From Pseudoflavonifractor sp. Marseille-P3106 (GTDB taxonomy: Bacteria > Bacillota > Clostridia > Oscillospirales > Oscillospiraceae), in the NCBI GenBank assembly GCA_900169975.1, contig LT827126.1:961723-1025722 (forward strand): a stretch of DNA of 64,000 bases, written 5' to 3'. A program made the position numbers and the translations under genes. Of this stretch, positions 8,187-17,299 are shown piece by piece. The notes beneath the pieces are model-generated. The model worked only from the letters and a program-made list of their open reading frames with translations. It made no database searches and was not told the origin of the DNA. Position 1 is the stretch's first letter. Each line of letters begins with the position of its first letter.

Positions 8187-8443
8187 GAGCAGTTGTCCTC
8201 CTTTGCTTCGACGAACCACTTGTCTCCTTCGTGGAAAAGAAATGACTCCTTTCCGCGAATCTGAACTGTGTAACGGATGCCTCCGCCCCCAACCTTTTTG
8301 GATGTGGCGCGGCATTTGTATAGAATCTGGTCGATTTGAAAGATTACACCGTTGTCCCACCAGATAAGGCGAGGGAGGATTGCCCCCTCCTTGTCCACAT
8401 CCAGCGTAACCGGGACGTATGCTTTTCTGTACTGTGTAGCCAT
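8183..8443 (-). CDS. Small unknown protein upstream of the ImmA-like gene
   Basis: The likely start is the ATG at 8,443 (MATQYRKAYVPV), giving 86 residues. The body is beta-rich (RLIWWDNGVIFQIDQIL, then IRYTVQIRGKESFLF and DKWFVEA) and superficially resembles DUF6504-type proteins linked to Y-family polymerases; this is a weak resemblance. It is the first gene of the reverse operon with the ImmA-like and zinc-ribbon genes, and its leader faces the operator region at 8,559-8,622. Confidence 0.6.
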   Translation of the reverse strand: MATQYRKAYVPVTLDVDKEGAILPRLIWWDNGVIFQIDQILYKCRATSKKVGGGGIRYTVQIRGKESFLFHEGDKWFVEAKEDNCS

Positions 8444-8558
8444 TTCTGTTTTTCTCACTCCTGTTCCCTCATACCGGTGTATGCCGGTACGGATGATCTT
8501 CGGCAGCATAAATGCCTGTCCATTTGAACTGCTCAAAAGATGTAACTTTTTCGTGTAC

Positions 8559-8622
8559 AACTACTCATACCCCTTGACAGGATGAGCAATTCAGGATATA
8601 CTATGAGTAGTTGGATTGCTCA
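8559..8622 (+). promoter_or_regulatory. Promoter with two interleaved palindromic operators for the XRE gene
   Basis: TTGACA (8574-8579) and TATACT (8597-8602) with a 17-base spacer form a strong forward promoter. AACTACTCAT (8559-8568) and its exact complement ATGAGTAGTT (8603-8612) bracket it. A second perfect pair, TGAGCAAT (8583-8590) and ATTGCTCA (8615-8622), overlaps. Both pairs have the dyad form expected for a repressor such as the XRE protein encoded at 8,713. Confidence 0.75.
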
Positions 8623-8712
8623 GTCATTATTATACGCACTTCAAGTGCCTTTGTCAATAGACTTGCGCAATTTGATGTCGCAAACTTTTTGTGAACAGGA
8701 GTGATTACCAAA

Positions 8713-9141
8713 ATGACGTTTGGAGAGAAATTCAAGGCTGAACGGGAGAAGCGGAAGCTGACCCAGCAGGAAGTAGCCGATGCACTGGGGATCAACAGGC
8801 GTATGATTACCCGGTACGAGAACGGCATTTCCTTTCCCCGTACCAAGGACGCTTACAGAAAAATCGCGGAATACTTCAAGGTGGATGTGAACTATCTGCT
8901 GACCGAGGACGAAGAGTTTGTGGTTCAGGCATCCGAGCAGTACGGCTCCCGTGGCATGAAACAGGCAAAGGACCTGATTGAAGGGATGTCCGGTTTGTTT
9001 GCGGGCGGTAAGCTGTCCGAGCAGGACAAGGATGCGGTGATGAAGGCGTTGCAGGATATATATTGGGAATCCAAAGCCCGGAATGTTGAGAAATACACGC
9101 CGAAGAAATACAAGAAGACCGGTACGGACGCAGAGGAATAA
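8713..9141 (+). CDS. XRE-family repressor
   Basis: The start is placed at the ATG at 8,713, 11 bases after AGGAG; an upstream GTG overlaps that site. The protein has 142 residues with an N-terminal HTH (residues about 5-60: RKLTQQEVADALGINRRMITRY), a helical middle and a basic C-terminus. It sits right behind a promoter flanked by perfect dyads and just before an ImmA-like protease, the arrangement of ICEBs1 ImmR/ImmA. It is therefore the likely lysogeny-type switch of the ICE. Confidence 0.85.
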   Translation: MTFGEKFKAEREKRKLTQQEVADALGINRRMITRYENGISFPRTKDAYRKIAEYFKVDVNYLLTEDEEFVVQASEQYGSRGMKQAKDLIEGMSGLFAGGKLSEQDKDAVMKALQDIYWESKARNVEKYTPKKYKKTGTDAEE

Positions 9142-9209
9142 CTGTCTACGTCTCGGTTTCTTGACGGATTTACTTTGACTGTTTTCAACATGAAAGGGGT
9201 GAAGGTCCC

Positions 9210-9746
9210 GTGATAATTCGCTCCGAGGAAATATACAAAAAGGCGAACAGCATTGTCAAAAGCTGTGGAACAAGAGATACCTTGAAGATTGCCCGTGAGC
9301 TGGGCATTCATCTCCATTTTCTTGACAATCTGAACGATCTGCTCGGAATGTACACCTACCGCCATAAAGAGCGGCATATTCTTCTGAACTCCAACATGGA
9401 GTATCTGATCATGCAAATGGTTTGCGGTCACGAGATCGGGCATGATACCTTTCACCGTGATCTTGCCAAAGGAAACGAACCGCTCCCGGAGTTCGTGCTG
9501 TTCGATATGCGCACAAAACACGAATATGAGGCGAATGCGTTTGCCTCACACCTGATCATTGATGATGATGAGCTGATTGACCTGATGAAGCAGGACTACG
9601 ATGTGGTGCAGCTCTCGGCTGCAATGGGAACAAACATCAACCTGATGCTGATCAAGCTCAACGAACTGAACCGCATGGGCTGGCAGCTCAACTTGCCTTA
9701 TGTACCGCACTCTGACTTTCTGAAAAATGTCAGACCGGAGGGCTGA
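9210..9746 (+). CDS. ImmA/IrrE-type metallopeptidase (repressor protease)
   Basis: The 178-residue protein starts at a GTG preceded by AAAGGGGTGAAGG. The zinc motif is HEIGH (His74, Glu75, His78), followed by KHEYEANAFASHLI, whose Glu is a typical third ligand. It is encoded directly downstream of the XRE repressor, as immA follows immR in ICEBs1, so it probably cleaves that repressor to derepress the element. The trigger is unknown. Confidence 0.85.
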   Translation: MIIRSEEIYKKANSIVKSCGTRDTLKIARELGIHLHFLDNLNDLLGMYTYRHKERHILLNSNMEYLIMQMVCGHEIGHDTFHRDLAKGNEPLPEFVLFDMRTKHEYEANAFASHLIIDDDELIDLMKQDYDVVQLSAAMGTNINLMLIKLNELNRMGWQLNLPYVPHSDFLKNVRPEG

Positions 9747-9770
9747 ATGAGGATGAAGGATAGCAATTAG

Positions 9771-10595
9771 ATGAACAACAACGACTATAAAGAAGCCCTT
9801 TTCTATGCCGCTTCCATCTTTAACGAACGCTTGGGGGCAGAGTTCAGTGAGGACAACCTTGTACTGCGCTGCTTTCAGACGGAAAACCAGCAGGAAGTCT
9901 TTGAGCAGTTCTGCAAGCAGTATTTTCCTGACCGGCTGGAAGACCGATATACAGAGGACGGCTATTTTGACTTTCACGCCTCTGCATTCGTCGGCACAGG
10001 AGACGGCGCGGACGGAATCCTTCTGCGCACAGACATAGCGCGTCATCCGGCAGAGTTGAAGCACATTCTTCTGCATGAGCTGGCGCATATCTTCTGCACC
10101 CGCAACGAGCTTGGCGGAGACAACTTCTATGAACGATACTGCATGGACGATACCATCAGCCGCGAAGAGGACGGAACCATTAACGCCGGATATGCGGTCT
10201 GGCGGGAACTCGCGGCGGAGCTGATTGCATTTGAGCTGGATGACAACTGCGACGTAGTTCCGCTCCGACGCAAGAAAGACCTTCTCAGCTATTACGAAGG
10301 AGAGCTCCTGACCGGCAACGGGAAAATGGGCGTCAGCATGATTCTCTGCGAGGCGATGACCAGTGATGAGGGCGAGGCGTCTATGACATGGGATGCTGCC
10401 AAAAGCAAGTTTGCACGGTTCAAGCCCTTTGATGATCCACTGTACAGGGACTTGCTGGAACTGGTTTTTACACACGTTAGAGATTACTTTATCGTGATCG
10501 ACCGCGACTTTATCTATGAAATTGGAGTTTTGTATCTGAGCATTGCCGCACAAGCGATGATTGCGTCCCTAAAGAACAGATTTCAGGAAGAATAG
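9771..10595 (+). CDS. Zincin-like protein with HELAH motif
   Basis: The 274-residue protein has a metallopeptidase-type helix LLHELAHIFCT (His102, Glu103, His106), and a downstream Glu-rich helix (VWRELAAELIAFELD) that may give the third ligand. It is larger than ImmA proteins and otherwise unrecognised. It follows the ImmA gene by 24 bases, in the same direction, so it probably belongs to the same transcript. It could be a further regulatory protease or a stress-linked enzyme. Confidence 0.7.
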   Translation: MNNNDYKEALFYAASIFNERLGAEFSEDNLVLRCFQTENQQEVFEQFCKQYFPDRLEDRYTEDGYFDFHASAFVGTGDGADGILLRTDIARHPAELKHILLHELAHIFCTRNELGGDNFYERYCMDDTISREEDGTINAGYAVWRELAAELIAFELDDNCDVVPLRRKKDLLSYYEGELLTGNGKMGVSMILCEAMTSDEGEASMTWDAAKSKFARFKPFDDPLYRDLLELVFTHVRDYFIVIDRDFIYEIGVLYLSIAAQAMIASLKNRFQEE

Positions 10596-10622
10596 ACAGA
10601 CCGATAGAGAGAAAGGACGTGC

Positions 10623-10931
10623 ATGATGAAGTACAAACTGTTCCGTTCCCCCGGTGATCTGGACAAGGCAGTTCGGAAGCACGAACTGGTTGCCGTGGAG
10701 ACCGGCAAGAACATTGATGATGTGGCAGACGCGCTTATCCGTGCCGTTCGGGATGATCTTGCGGAAATGCCGGAGTATGCGCACTGCGAAACCGCTGCGT
10801 ATGCACCGGAGCCGGTTCAGGAGCATCGCCGCGTAAGACGTTATCAGTATGAGATGATGGGTGTTGTTTACCCGCTGTATGCGGAGAAGAATATCCTGAT
10901 TGATTATGGCGTGATTGAAGAGGCGGAGTAA
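10623..10931 (+). CDS. Unknown 102-residue protein
   Basis: Begins MMKYKLFRSPGDLDKAV with AGAAAGGACG upstream. It is mixed alpha/beta and acidic at the end, with no recognised domain, signal peptide or membrane segment. Its stop overlaps the start of the next gene (TAATG), so the two are co-translated in the accessory operon that begins at the XRE gene. Confidence 0.65.
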   Translation: MMKYKLFRSPGDLDKAVRKHELVAVETGKNIDDVADALIRAVRDDLAEMPEYAHCETAAYAPEPVQEHRRVRRYQYEMMGVVYPLYAEKNILIDYGVIEEAE

Positions 10932-11617
10932 TGTCAAAGAGATATGCCAGACAACTACATAGTGCAGATGGTTTGATTGCCGCTGTCGAGCAATACGGCT
11001 TTCTGCCCTTCTTTCGGAATGAGATTCACGGCTTCTCTGTTGAAGAGCTTTGTTTGCCGGAGTTGTGGTTTGCGGATGATGTAGATGGTCCGTGGGAATG
11101 GAAAGGACCGGCTGCGCGGAGCGGCAAATGTCTTTACGGCAAACTTTTCAACAAGAAGGCTGGCTTTGTGAGCCGGGAGTGGATACCTGACTTCGCAAAC
11201 TTCCGGCGTGACGGCTATGACTTTGACGCCCGTTGGGATGATGGCTTGGCGTCCTACAAGGACAAGGAGCTATATGAAGCCATAGCCGGTGAAGGCAGGA
11301 TGCTTTCCAAACGGCTGAAAGAGGCTCTGAACTACCGCAAGGGCGGCAACACCGGTTTTGAGACGTGCATCACGCGGCTGCAAATGCAGAGCTATGTCTG
11401 CATCGCGGATTTCGTCTATATGCAGGACAGATACGGAAGACCTTATGGCTGGGGTGTCGCAGAGTATGCGACGCCGGAAGAACTTTTCGGGTACGACCTT
11501 ATCACATCTGCATATCAGCGAGACCCGCAGGAATCCAAAGAGCGCATGATGCAGCATCTTTCCTCCATCCTGCCGGGTGCATCTGCACAGCAGCTTACGA
11601 AGATATTGAAAGGATAA
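10931..11617 (+). CDS. AlkZ-related protein
   Basis: The 228-residue protein has the pattern GFLPFFRNEIHGFSVEE, LWFADDVDGPWEWKGP and QMQSYVCIADF, which I associate with stand-alone proteins annotated as AlkZ-related in Firmicutes. AlkZ/YcaQ proteins are DNA glycosylases; the catalytic QxQ/QxD motif cannot be assigned with confidence here (QMQ is seen at about residue 150). Co-translated with the preceding small gene. The presence of other DNA-damage genes downstream fits a repair role, but this is inference. Confidence 0.55.
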   Translation: MSKRYARQLHSADGLIAAVEQYGFLPFFRNEIHGFSVEELCLPELWFADDVDGPWEWKGPAARSGKCLYGKLFNKKAGFVSREWIPDFANFRRDGYDFDARWDDGLASYKDKELYEAIAGEGRMLSKRLKEALNYRKGGNTGFETCITRLQMQSYVCIADFVYMQDRYGRPYGWGVAEYATPEELFGYDLITSAYQRDPQESKERMMQHLSSILPGASAQQLTKILKG

Positions 11618-11623
11618 AACACC

Positions 11624-12103
11624 ATGAGCAAGAAACTTGTAGCGTATTTTTCTGCGTCCGGCGTGACCGCGAAGGTTGCCGAGACGCTGGCAGAGGCAAT
11701 CGGCGCAGACATCTTTGAAATTGAGCCGAAGGTGCCTTACACGGAAGCTGATCTGAACTGGATGGACAAGAAAGCCCGCAGCACGATTGAGATGAACGAT
11801 CCTGCCTCCCGTCCTGAGATTGCCGTCAAGCGGGACAACATGAAGGACTATGATACCATCTTTGTGGGCTTCCCGATCTGGTGGTACGTCGCGCCGACGA
11901 TTATCAATACGTTTCTTGAGAGCTATGATCTGACCGGCAAGACGATCATCCCGTTTGCAACCTCCGGCGGAAGCGACATTGGCAAGACGAACGAGCGCCT
12001 TGCGCCGAGCTGCAAAGGCGCAAAGCTGATGGACGGCAAGGTTTTCAAGGGCAATGTCGGGCATCAGGAGCTTGCGGCGTGGGTTGATGGACTTGGACTT
12101 TGA
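11624..12103 (+). CDS. Flavodoxin-family protein
   Basis: The 159-residue protein has the N-terminal FMN-phosphate loop of short flavodoxins (VAYFSASGVTAKVAE), the segment GFPIWWYVAPTIINTF and the glycine-rich FATSGGSDIG. It belongs to the flavodoxin_4 type, which carries out electron transfer or quinone/flavin-linked reduction in the cytoplasm. It lies seven bases after the previous gene. Its value to a mobile element is not evident; it may be cargo. Confidence 0.8.
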   Translation: MSKKLVAYFSASGVTAKVAETLAEAIGADIFEIEPKVPYTEADLNWMDKKARSTIEMNDPASRPEIAVKRDNMKDYDTIFVGFPIWWYVAPTIINTFLESYDLTGKTIIPFATSGGSDIGKTNERLAPSCKGAKLMDGKVFKGNVGHQELAAWVDGLGL

Positions 12104-12143
12104 GAAGACTATAAATCGGGATTTGGCAAAGGAGTGTGATTGT

Positions 12144-12374
12144 ATGAAAAAGAAATTCTTTGTGGTAATTGCAATTATAGTTGTTTTAGTAATCCTATTA
12201 ACCCCTGTTCGTATGAACTTAAAAGACGGCGGAAGTGTTAGGTATAAAGCATTAGTGTATGAGGTTACAAAAATACACCGACTTGCACCAGAAGTAGATG
12301 GTGTAAAACCATATATTGATGGGTTCGAAATTAAAATACTCGGAATGACAGTTTATAGAGAAACAAACGAATAG
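12144..12374 (+). CDS. Small membrane-anchored protein
   Basis: The start is the ATG at 12,144 after AAAGGAG. The 76-residue product has a hydrophobic N-terminal helix (residues about 4-22, FFVVIAIIVVLVILL) and a short extracytoplasmic domain ending in ETNE. The gene is clearly AT-rich compared with its neighbours, which suggests separate acquisition. Similar short membrane proteins occur in Firmicutes genomes; function unknown. Confidence 0.6.
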   Translation: MKKKFFVVIAIIVVLVILLTPVRMNLKDGGSVRYKALVYEVTKIHRLAPEVDGVKPYIDGFEIKILGMTVYRETNE

Positions 12375-12411
12375 ACAAATTCCAGTTTAACGAACAGGAG
12401 ATGATGATCGC

Positions 12412-12621
12412 GTGAAAATCCTATATGAACTATCTTGGCTATGGGAAACGCTGGGCATTGCACTTGTAGCGGCGGCTGTCTGCATGGCTTGCGCCGCTCT
12501 GATCTGCAAGGCAGCGAAGAAGAAACTCGGCAAAAAGGTGTTGGCAGTCATAGGGGCTGCTGCATTTGTGGGCGCGATTCTGGCGGTCATTCTGATTGCC
12601 CGGACGCCGATGCCGCTTTGA
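12412..12621 (+). CDS. Small two-helix membrane protein
   Basis: A GTG start follows AGGAG by a short spacer. The 69-residue protein has two predicted membrane helices (residues about 13-33 and 44-64) with a lysine-rich loop (KAAKKKLGKK) between them, which would be cytoplasmic. No family recognised. It lies between an AT-rich small membrane protein and an SRPBCC gene. Confidence 0.5.
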   Translation: MKILYELSWLWETLGIALVAAAVCMACAALICKAAKKKLGKKVLAVIGAAAFVGAILAVILIARTPMPL

Positions 12622-12641
12622 CAGAATAGGAGAAACTGACA

Positions 12642-13163
12642 ATGATTGTTCTTACAGAGCAGATAGAGATTCCGGCTTCCTATGACAAACTAAAGGCATG
12701 GACTGCTAACTTTGAGGAAGAGTTTGTGAAATGGAGTCCCTACCACATCGAATGCAATCTCTATAACGGAAACTATAACGCAGGAAGCAAGATCCGCTTC
12801 CGCGAGATCGTCATGGGGCTGGACTACGATGTGACCGGCACAATTACGGAATGCGAACAGGATGAAAACCACTTCCGCATTGTATTCCGGAGCGACAAGA
12901 AAACGGCGTTCATCACCTTTGAAGGGAAAAGAACCAAAACAGGATGCCATTTCTCTCACACCGAGGCTTTCGGCATGACCACGCCGGTAATTGGGGCGAT
13001 CATGAACTTCCTGATCTTCAAGGTGTTTTTCAGGAAAAAGGCAAACTGGCAGCTTATCCGGGATGATATGATTCTGGATAACAGGTATTTATATGACATT
13101 CTGACCGAGGGAAAATACCCGGAAAGAATCCCGCTGGACAAGCTGCTGACCGGCGCGAAGTAA
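12642..13163 (+). CDS. SRPBCC-family (START-like) protein
   Basis: The 173-residue protein has the polyketide-cyclase/SRPBCC outline: an N-terminal strand ([16 protein letters not shown]), the W-x-P-like segment KWSPYHIE, several antiparallel strands and a long C-terminal helix (residues about 120-145). Such proteins bind hydrophobic ligands in the cytoplasm. The ligand cannot be predicted. Confidence 0.65.
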   Translation: MIVLTEQIEIPASYDKLKAWTANFEEEFVKWSPYHIECNLYNGNYNAGSKIRFREIVMGLDYDVTGTITECEQDENHFRIVFRSDKKTAFITFEGKRTKTGCHFSHTEAFGMTTPVIGAIMNFLIFKVFFRKKANWQLIRDDMILDNRYLYDILTEGKYPERIPLDKLLTGAK

Positions 13164-13183
13164 CCGAATGGGAGGGCTTGATC

Positions 13184-14230
13184 ATGCCGCTTCAAATCGT
13201 CAGAAATGACATCACAAAAATGAAGGTGGACGCCATCGTCAATGCTGCCAACGAGTCGCTGCTGGGTGGCGGCGGTGTGGACGGCTGCATTCATCGTGCC
13301 GCAGGACCGGAGCTGCTGGTGGAATGTGAAACGCTCCACGGCTGCAAAACCGGGAGCGCAAAAATCACGAAGGGCTATAAGCTGCCCTGCAAATATGTCA
13401 TTCATGCTGTCGGTCCGCGCTGGTATGACGGGCGGCATGGTGAGCGCGAACTGCTGATCTCCTGCTATCGGACTTCGCTCATGCTGGCGAAAGAATACGG
13501 CTGCGAGTCTGTTGCGTTCCCGCTGATTTCCTCCGGCATTTTCGGCTATCCGAAGGATCAGGCTCTCAAAACGGCGATTGACACCATTGGCAGCTTCCTT
13601 CTTGAAAATGAAATGACGGTGTACATCGTCATTTTCGACCGCAAAGCCTATCAGATCAGCGGCAAGCTGTTTGCCGACATTGCAGCGTACATAGACGACC
13701 GCTATGTGGATGAGCATACCGATCCTCGTTCCGAGCGTCTGCGCAGGATGAACGCCTTCCGGATGGACGAGCCGATGCCCTGCGAGTCATCCGTCTGCGA
13801 TGAAGATGCAATCGAACAGCTCATGCCTCCCGTCTCTGCGGCGGCTGCCCCCAAAAAGGCGGCAACCCTTGATGACGCGCTGGGACAGATCGACGAGAGT
13901 TTTTCCGAGATGCTTCTGCGAAAGATTGATGAGCGCGGCATGACGGACGCGCAGTGCTATAAGAAGGCGAATATTGACCGGAAGCTCTTCTCGAAGATCC
14001 GCTCGGACAAGTCCTACAAGCCTTCCAAGCCCACCGCCATTGCATTTGCCATTGCCCTTGAGCTGCCGCTTGTTGAAATGAAGGATATGCTCATGAAGGC
14101 TGGCTTTGCGCTCTCCCACTCCAACAAGTTTGACATCATCGTGGAGTATTTCGTGGAGCATGGGAACTATAATGTCTTTGAGATCAACGAGGCTCTGTTT
14201 GCCTTCGACCAAAGTTTAATAGGAGCATAA
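13184..14230 (+). CDS. Macro-domain protein with C-terminal HTH
   Basis: From the ATG at 13,184 (GGGAGG upstream) the protein has 348 residues. The N-terminal 175 form a macro domain: [20 protein letters not shown] binds ADP-ribose, and a second loop reads SSGIFGYP. After an alanine-rich linker there is a helical domain ([20 protein letters not shown]), an XRE-like HTH. Macro domains remove or read ADP-ribose. The fusion to an HTH suggests a transcriptional link. It is one of the most recognisable accessory genes. Confidence 0.85.
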   Translation: MPLQIVRNDITKMKVDAIVNAANESLLGGGGVDGCIHRAAGPELLVECETLHGCKTGSAKITKGYKLPCKYVIHAVGPRWYDGRHGERELLISCYRTSLMLAKEYGCESVAFPLISSGIFGYPKDQALKTAIDTIGSFLLENEMTVYIVIFDRKAYQISGKLFADIAAYIDDRYVDEHTDPRSERLRRMNAFRMDEPMPCESSVCDEDAIEQLMPPVSAAAAPKKAATLDDALGQIDESFSEMLLRKIDERGMTDAQCYKKANIDRKLFSKIRSDKSYKPSKPTAIAFAIALELPLVEMKDMLMKAGFALSHSNKFDIIVEYFVEHGNYNVFEINEALFAFDQSLIGA

Positions 14231-14235
14231 GGTCT

Positions 14236-15768
14236 ATGGATAAAGTGTTTCAGAAATTTTTGCGAAGTGGTATTGACCTCTCTTCCGTAGGAGTGGAGCG
14301 TCGTGAAGATAACAACCCATACTTTTGCACGCCAAAAGGTGCATCTATTTTTGGCTGGGCGGGTGTGGACGGCATCCACTTCTGCTTTGTTCGAGGCTTT
14401 GGCGGTATGGTATTTTCCGTCAGTCCCATGAACTCGGCTCCGGATTTTGTTCATCCGCTGGCAAACGATTTTGAAGACTTTCTGAGGTTGCTCCTTGCTT
14501 GCAGTGATTCGGCAGCGCTGGAACAGGCGTGGATGTGGGATAAAGCCCAGTTTGAAGCCTTTTTGCAGGACAACCCTCCAACGCAGGATCAGCAAAGAAC
14601 GCTATCAGAGCTTGCTGAGAAAATGAAATTGACGCCTATGGAACAGCCGTGGGTATACATCAAAAAGCTGCAAGCATCTTTTGATTATAGCAAGATCAAG
14701 TACACCGAGGACTATTATGATGTTGATATGAACCCAGAAGCAGAACCGACCATGCCCGAGTGGAAGGTCTACTTTGAGGGAAACTTCTGGGGACATTCGG
14801 GAAAAGACCGTGCCGGAACGGAAATCCGGTTGAATAAGCAATTTGACTGGGCGAGGCATCGTTGGGTTATTCCTGCGGCGTATTCTTGCAGCAAGGGACT
14901 CGTCATGGACTTTTGTATGCGCACCCCGGAAGAAGACATTCGCAAGTTCATAACTAAATGGGATTTACACCCCGAAAACGACTCCTGCGAATACTTCACG
15001 CAGGAGCAGCAAATGCAGATAGATTTAGACAATCCACTTTGCGTTGACTTTATTCCTCGTTTGGAATTGAACGGGAAAACAATGCTGACCTCCCACGGCT
15101 GTTCCGTGGTCTTTAATCCATGTTTGCCAGACGGGGTGATCAATGAAGCGGAAGCAAAGTGGGCATTGGAACACTATGATTTGGATACATCCTATGGATG
15201 GATGATTTTTCGGGCAGCTTTTCCGTGGACAAGCAAACGCCGTCCTGAAATAAAAGCCCTCTCCCTTACAATGGAGCAGCAGTCGTGTCGTGTTCCGGGA
15301 CCACATTTCAAGGCACACGCTCCCGGTGATTCGTTTTCTTTTCTCCATCCGGTCAGTGGAAAAAAATACACATTGACTGTACAGGAATTAGAGCAGCAGA
15401 CAATTTCCGAAAAGCGTTTCGGTTCTGACCGCTGGCTTTATCCGACGCATTTTACCGCCATGAGCTATACGTTTTCTCCTGAACCAAACGATGATATTTC
15501 AATCTGTGATTGCGCTGAGGGGGACAAACCTTTGAAAATTGCGCCATGCTCTGACCGCTATGCACCAGAGGCACGAAACGATATTGCTTGTATTGGCATT
15601 ATCGGCGGAGCGGACGGTCCAATCGCAATCGTGTGTGGAGGCAGCTCAAAAGAAAAACTTCATGCAGTTTGTTCCTCTCTACACTTTGAGCCGGTGGAGG
15701 GTGATATTGAATGGCGTATCGTATTCAACATTAAAAGCTCCAATGAAATGTCATTAGAGCTGATCTAA
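14236..15768 (+). CDS. Large unknown protein with a C-terminal GIIGGADGP motif
   Basis: The 510-residue protein starts six bases after the macro gene. Tryptophan-rich segments near the start resemble SMI1/KNR4-type proteins only loosely. Residues about 453-462 read IGIIGGADGP, a motif familiar from the beta subunits of sodium-pumping decarboxylases (OadB/GcdB), yet there are no membrane helices here. I do not know its function. An automatic annotation as a decarboxylase subunit would be wrong. Confidence 0.65.
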   Translation: MDKVFQKFLRSGIDLSSVGVERREDNNPYFCTPKGASIFGWAGVDGIHFCFVRGFGGMVFSVSPMNSAPDFVHPLANDFEDFLRLLLACSDSAALEQAWMWDKAQFEAFLQDNPPTQDQQRTLSELAEKMKLTPMEQPWVYIKKLQASFDYSKIKYTEDYYDVDMNPEAEPTMPEWKVYFEGNFWGHSGKDRAGTEIRLNKQFDWARHRWVIPAAYSCSKGLVMDFCMRTPEEDIRKFITKWDLHPENDSCEYFTQEQQMQIDLDNPLCVDFIPRLELNGKTMLTSHGCSVVFNPCLPDGVINEAEAKWALEHYDLDTSYGWMIFRAAFPWTSKRRPEIKALSLTMEQQSCRVPGPHFKAHAPGDSFSFLHPVSGKKYTLTVQELEQQTISEKRFGSDRWLYPTHFTAMSYTFSPEPNDDISICDCAEGDKPLKIAPCSDRYAPEARNDIACIGIIGGADGPIAIVCGGSSKEKLHAVCSSLHFEPVEGDIEWRIVFNIKSSNEMSLELI

Positions 15769-15790
15769 GAAGAAAGCGGAGGCAAAGAAG

Positions 15791-17299
15791 GTGAAGCAAC
15801 ACACTTACATCGCAATCGACCTAAAATCCTTCTACGCCTCTGTGGAGTGCAGGGAGCGTGGCTTAGATCCTCTGGACACAAACCTCGTTGTCGCAGACGA
15901 AAGCCGGACGGATAAGACCATCTGCCTTGCCGTCACTCCTTCCCTCAAGAGCTACGGTATCTCCGGACGCGGGCGGCTGTTTGAAGTCAAGCAGCGAGTA
16001 AAGGAAGCGAATGCCGGACGGCAGCACGACGCGCCGGGACGCAGACTGGACGGCACATCGCACTTCTTCTCGGAGCTGCAAGCAGACCCGTCTCTGGCGA
16101 TTGACTTCATCATTGCGCCGCCTCGGATGGCGTACTACATGGAGTACAGCACCCGCATCTATCAGGTTTATCTCAAGTATATTGCCCCGGAAGATATTGT
16201 GGTCTACTCCATCGACGAGGTGTTCATGGATGTGACGGACTACCTGAACACCTACAAGCTCTCCGCCCATGATCTCGCCATGAAGATCATTCTCGATGTG
16301 CTTGAGACAACCGGCATCACAGCAACCGCAGGAATTGGCACGAATCTTTTCCTCTGCAAAGTGGCAATGGACATTGTGGCGAAACACATCCCCGCCGACA
16401 AGAACGGCGTCCGTATTGCAGAGCTGGATGAGATGAAGTTCCGGCACGAGCTTTGGACGCATCAGCCCCTCACGGATTTCTGGCGCGTGGGTCGGGGCAT
16501 TGCCAAGAAACTTGAGCAGAACGGGATGTTCACCATGGGTGATGTTGCCCTCTGTTCAGAGCGGAACGAAGACTTACTTTATAAGCTGTTCGGCAAGAAT
16601 GCGGAATTGCTCATCGACCATGCGTGGGGCTGGGAACCGACCACCATTGAAGCAATCAAGGCGTACCGCCCCAGCTCCAACAGCCTCAGCTCCGGTCAGG
16701 TATTGCACTGCCCCTATGAGCCGCAGAAGGCGAAGCTGGTTGTGCGGGAAATGACGGATTTGCTTGTGCTGGACTTGGTGGACAAGGGGCTTGTCACCGA
16801 CCAGATGGTTCTCACAGTTGGCTACGACATTGAGAACCTGACCGATCCGGCACGACGGGCAAAGTATCACGGCGCAGTCGAGAAAGACCCCTACGGTCGG
16901 GAGATTCCGAAACAGGCGCACGGCTCTATCAACCTCGACGGTCACACATCATCTACCCGCAAAATAATGTGTGCTGTGTCAGAACTCTTCGACCGGATCG
17001 TGGACAAGAATCTGCTTGTCCGCCGTATGTATGTTGTGGCAAATCATGTCCTGCCGGAAGCGGACGCGCCGAAGAAAAATGACGGGGTTGTCCAGCTCGA
17101 CCTCTTTACCGACTATGCCGCCGAAGAGGAAAAACAGAAAGCCGAAGATGCCGCTTTGGAGCGTGAGCGGAAGATACAAGCCGCCACGCTTGCCATCAAG
17201 AAGAAGTATGGAAAGAACGCCATCCTCAAGGCAATGAATCTTGAAGAAGGTGCAACCGCGAAAGACCGCAATGCGCAGATTGGAGGGCATAAGGCGTGA
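15791..17299 (+). CDS. Y-family DNA polymerase (UmuC/DinB type)
   Basis: The 502-residue protein begins at GTG after GAAGG. The Y-family signature IDLKSFYASVECRERG and the catalytic SIDEVFMDVT (with Asp and Glu for metal binding) are intact, followed by helix-hairpin-helix and little-finger regions. It performs translesion synthesis. The stop overlaps the start of the YolD-like gene by four bases, the usual Firmicutes pairing. Such polymerases are common on Gram-positive conjugative elements. Confidence 0.93.
   Translation: MKQHTYIAIDLKSFYASVECRERGLDPLDTNLVVADESRTDKTICLAVTPSLKSYGISGRGRLFEVKQRVKEANAGRQHDAPGRRLDGTSHFFSELQADPSLAIDFIIAPPRMAYYMEYSTRIYQVYLKYIAPEDIVVYSIDEVFMDVTDYLNTYKLSAHDLAMKIILDVLETTGITATAGIGTNLFLCKVAMDIVAKHIPADKNGVRIAELDEMKFRHELWTHQPLTDFWRVGRGIAKKLEQNGMFTMGDVALCSERNEDLLYKLFGKNAELLIDHAWGWEPTTIEAIKAYRPSSNSLSSGQVLHCPYEPQKAKLVVREMTDLLVLDLVDKGLVTDQMVLTVGYDIENLTDPARRAKYHGAVEKDPYGREIPKQAHGSINLDGHTSSTRKIMCAVSELFDRIVDKNLLVRRMYVVANHVLPEADAPKKNDGVVQLDLFTDYAAEEEKQKAEDAALERERKIQAATLAIKKKYGKNAILKAMNLEEGATAKDRNAQIGGHKA

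Noticed and set aside
9546..10553. Open frame (335 codons) antisense to the ImmA and HELAH genes
   Set aside because: The forward genes have zinc motifs, ribosome sites and tight spacing; this frame has none of these.
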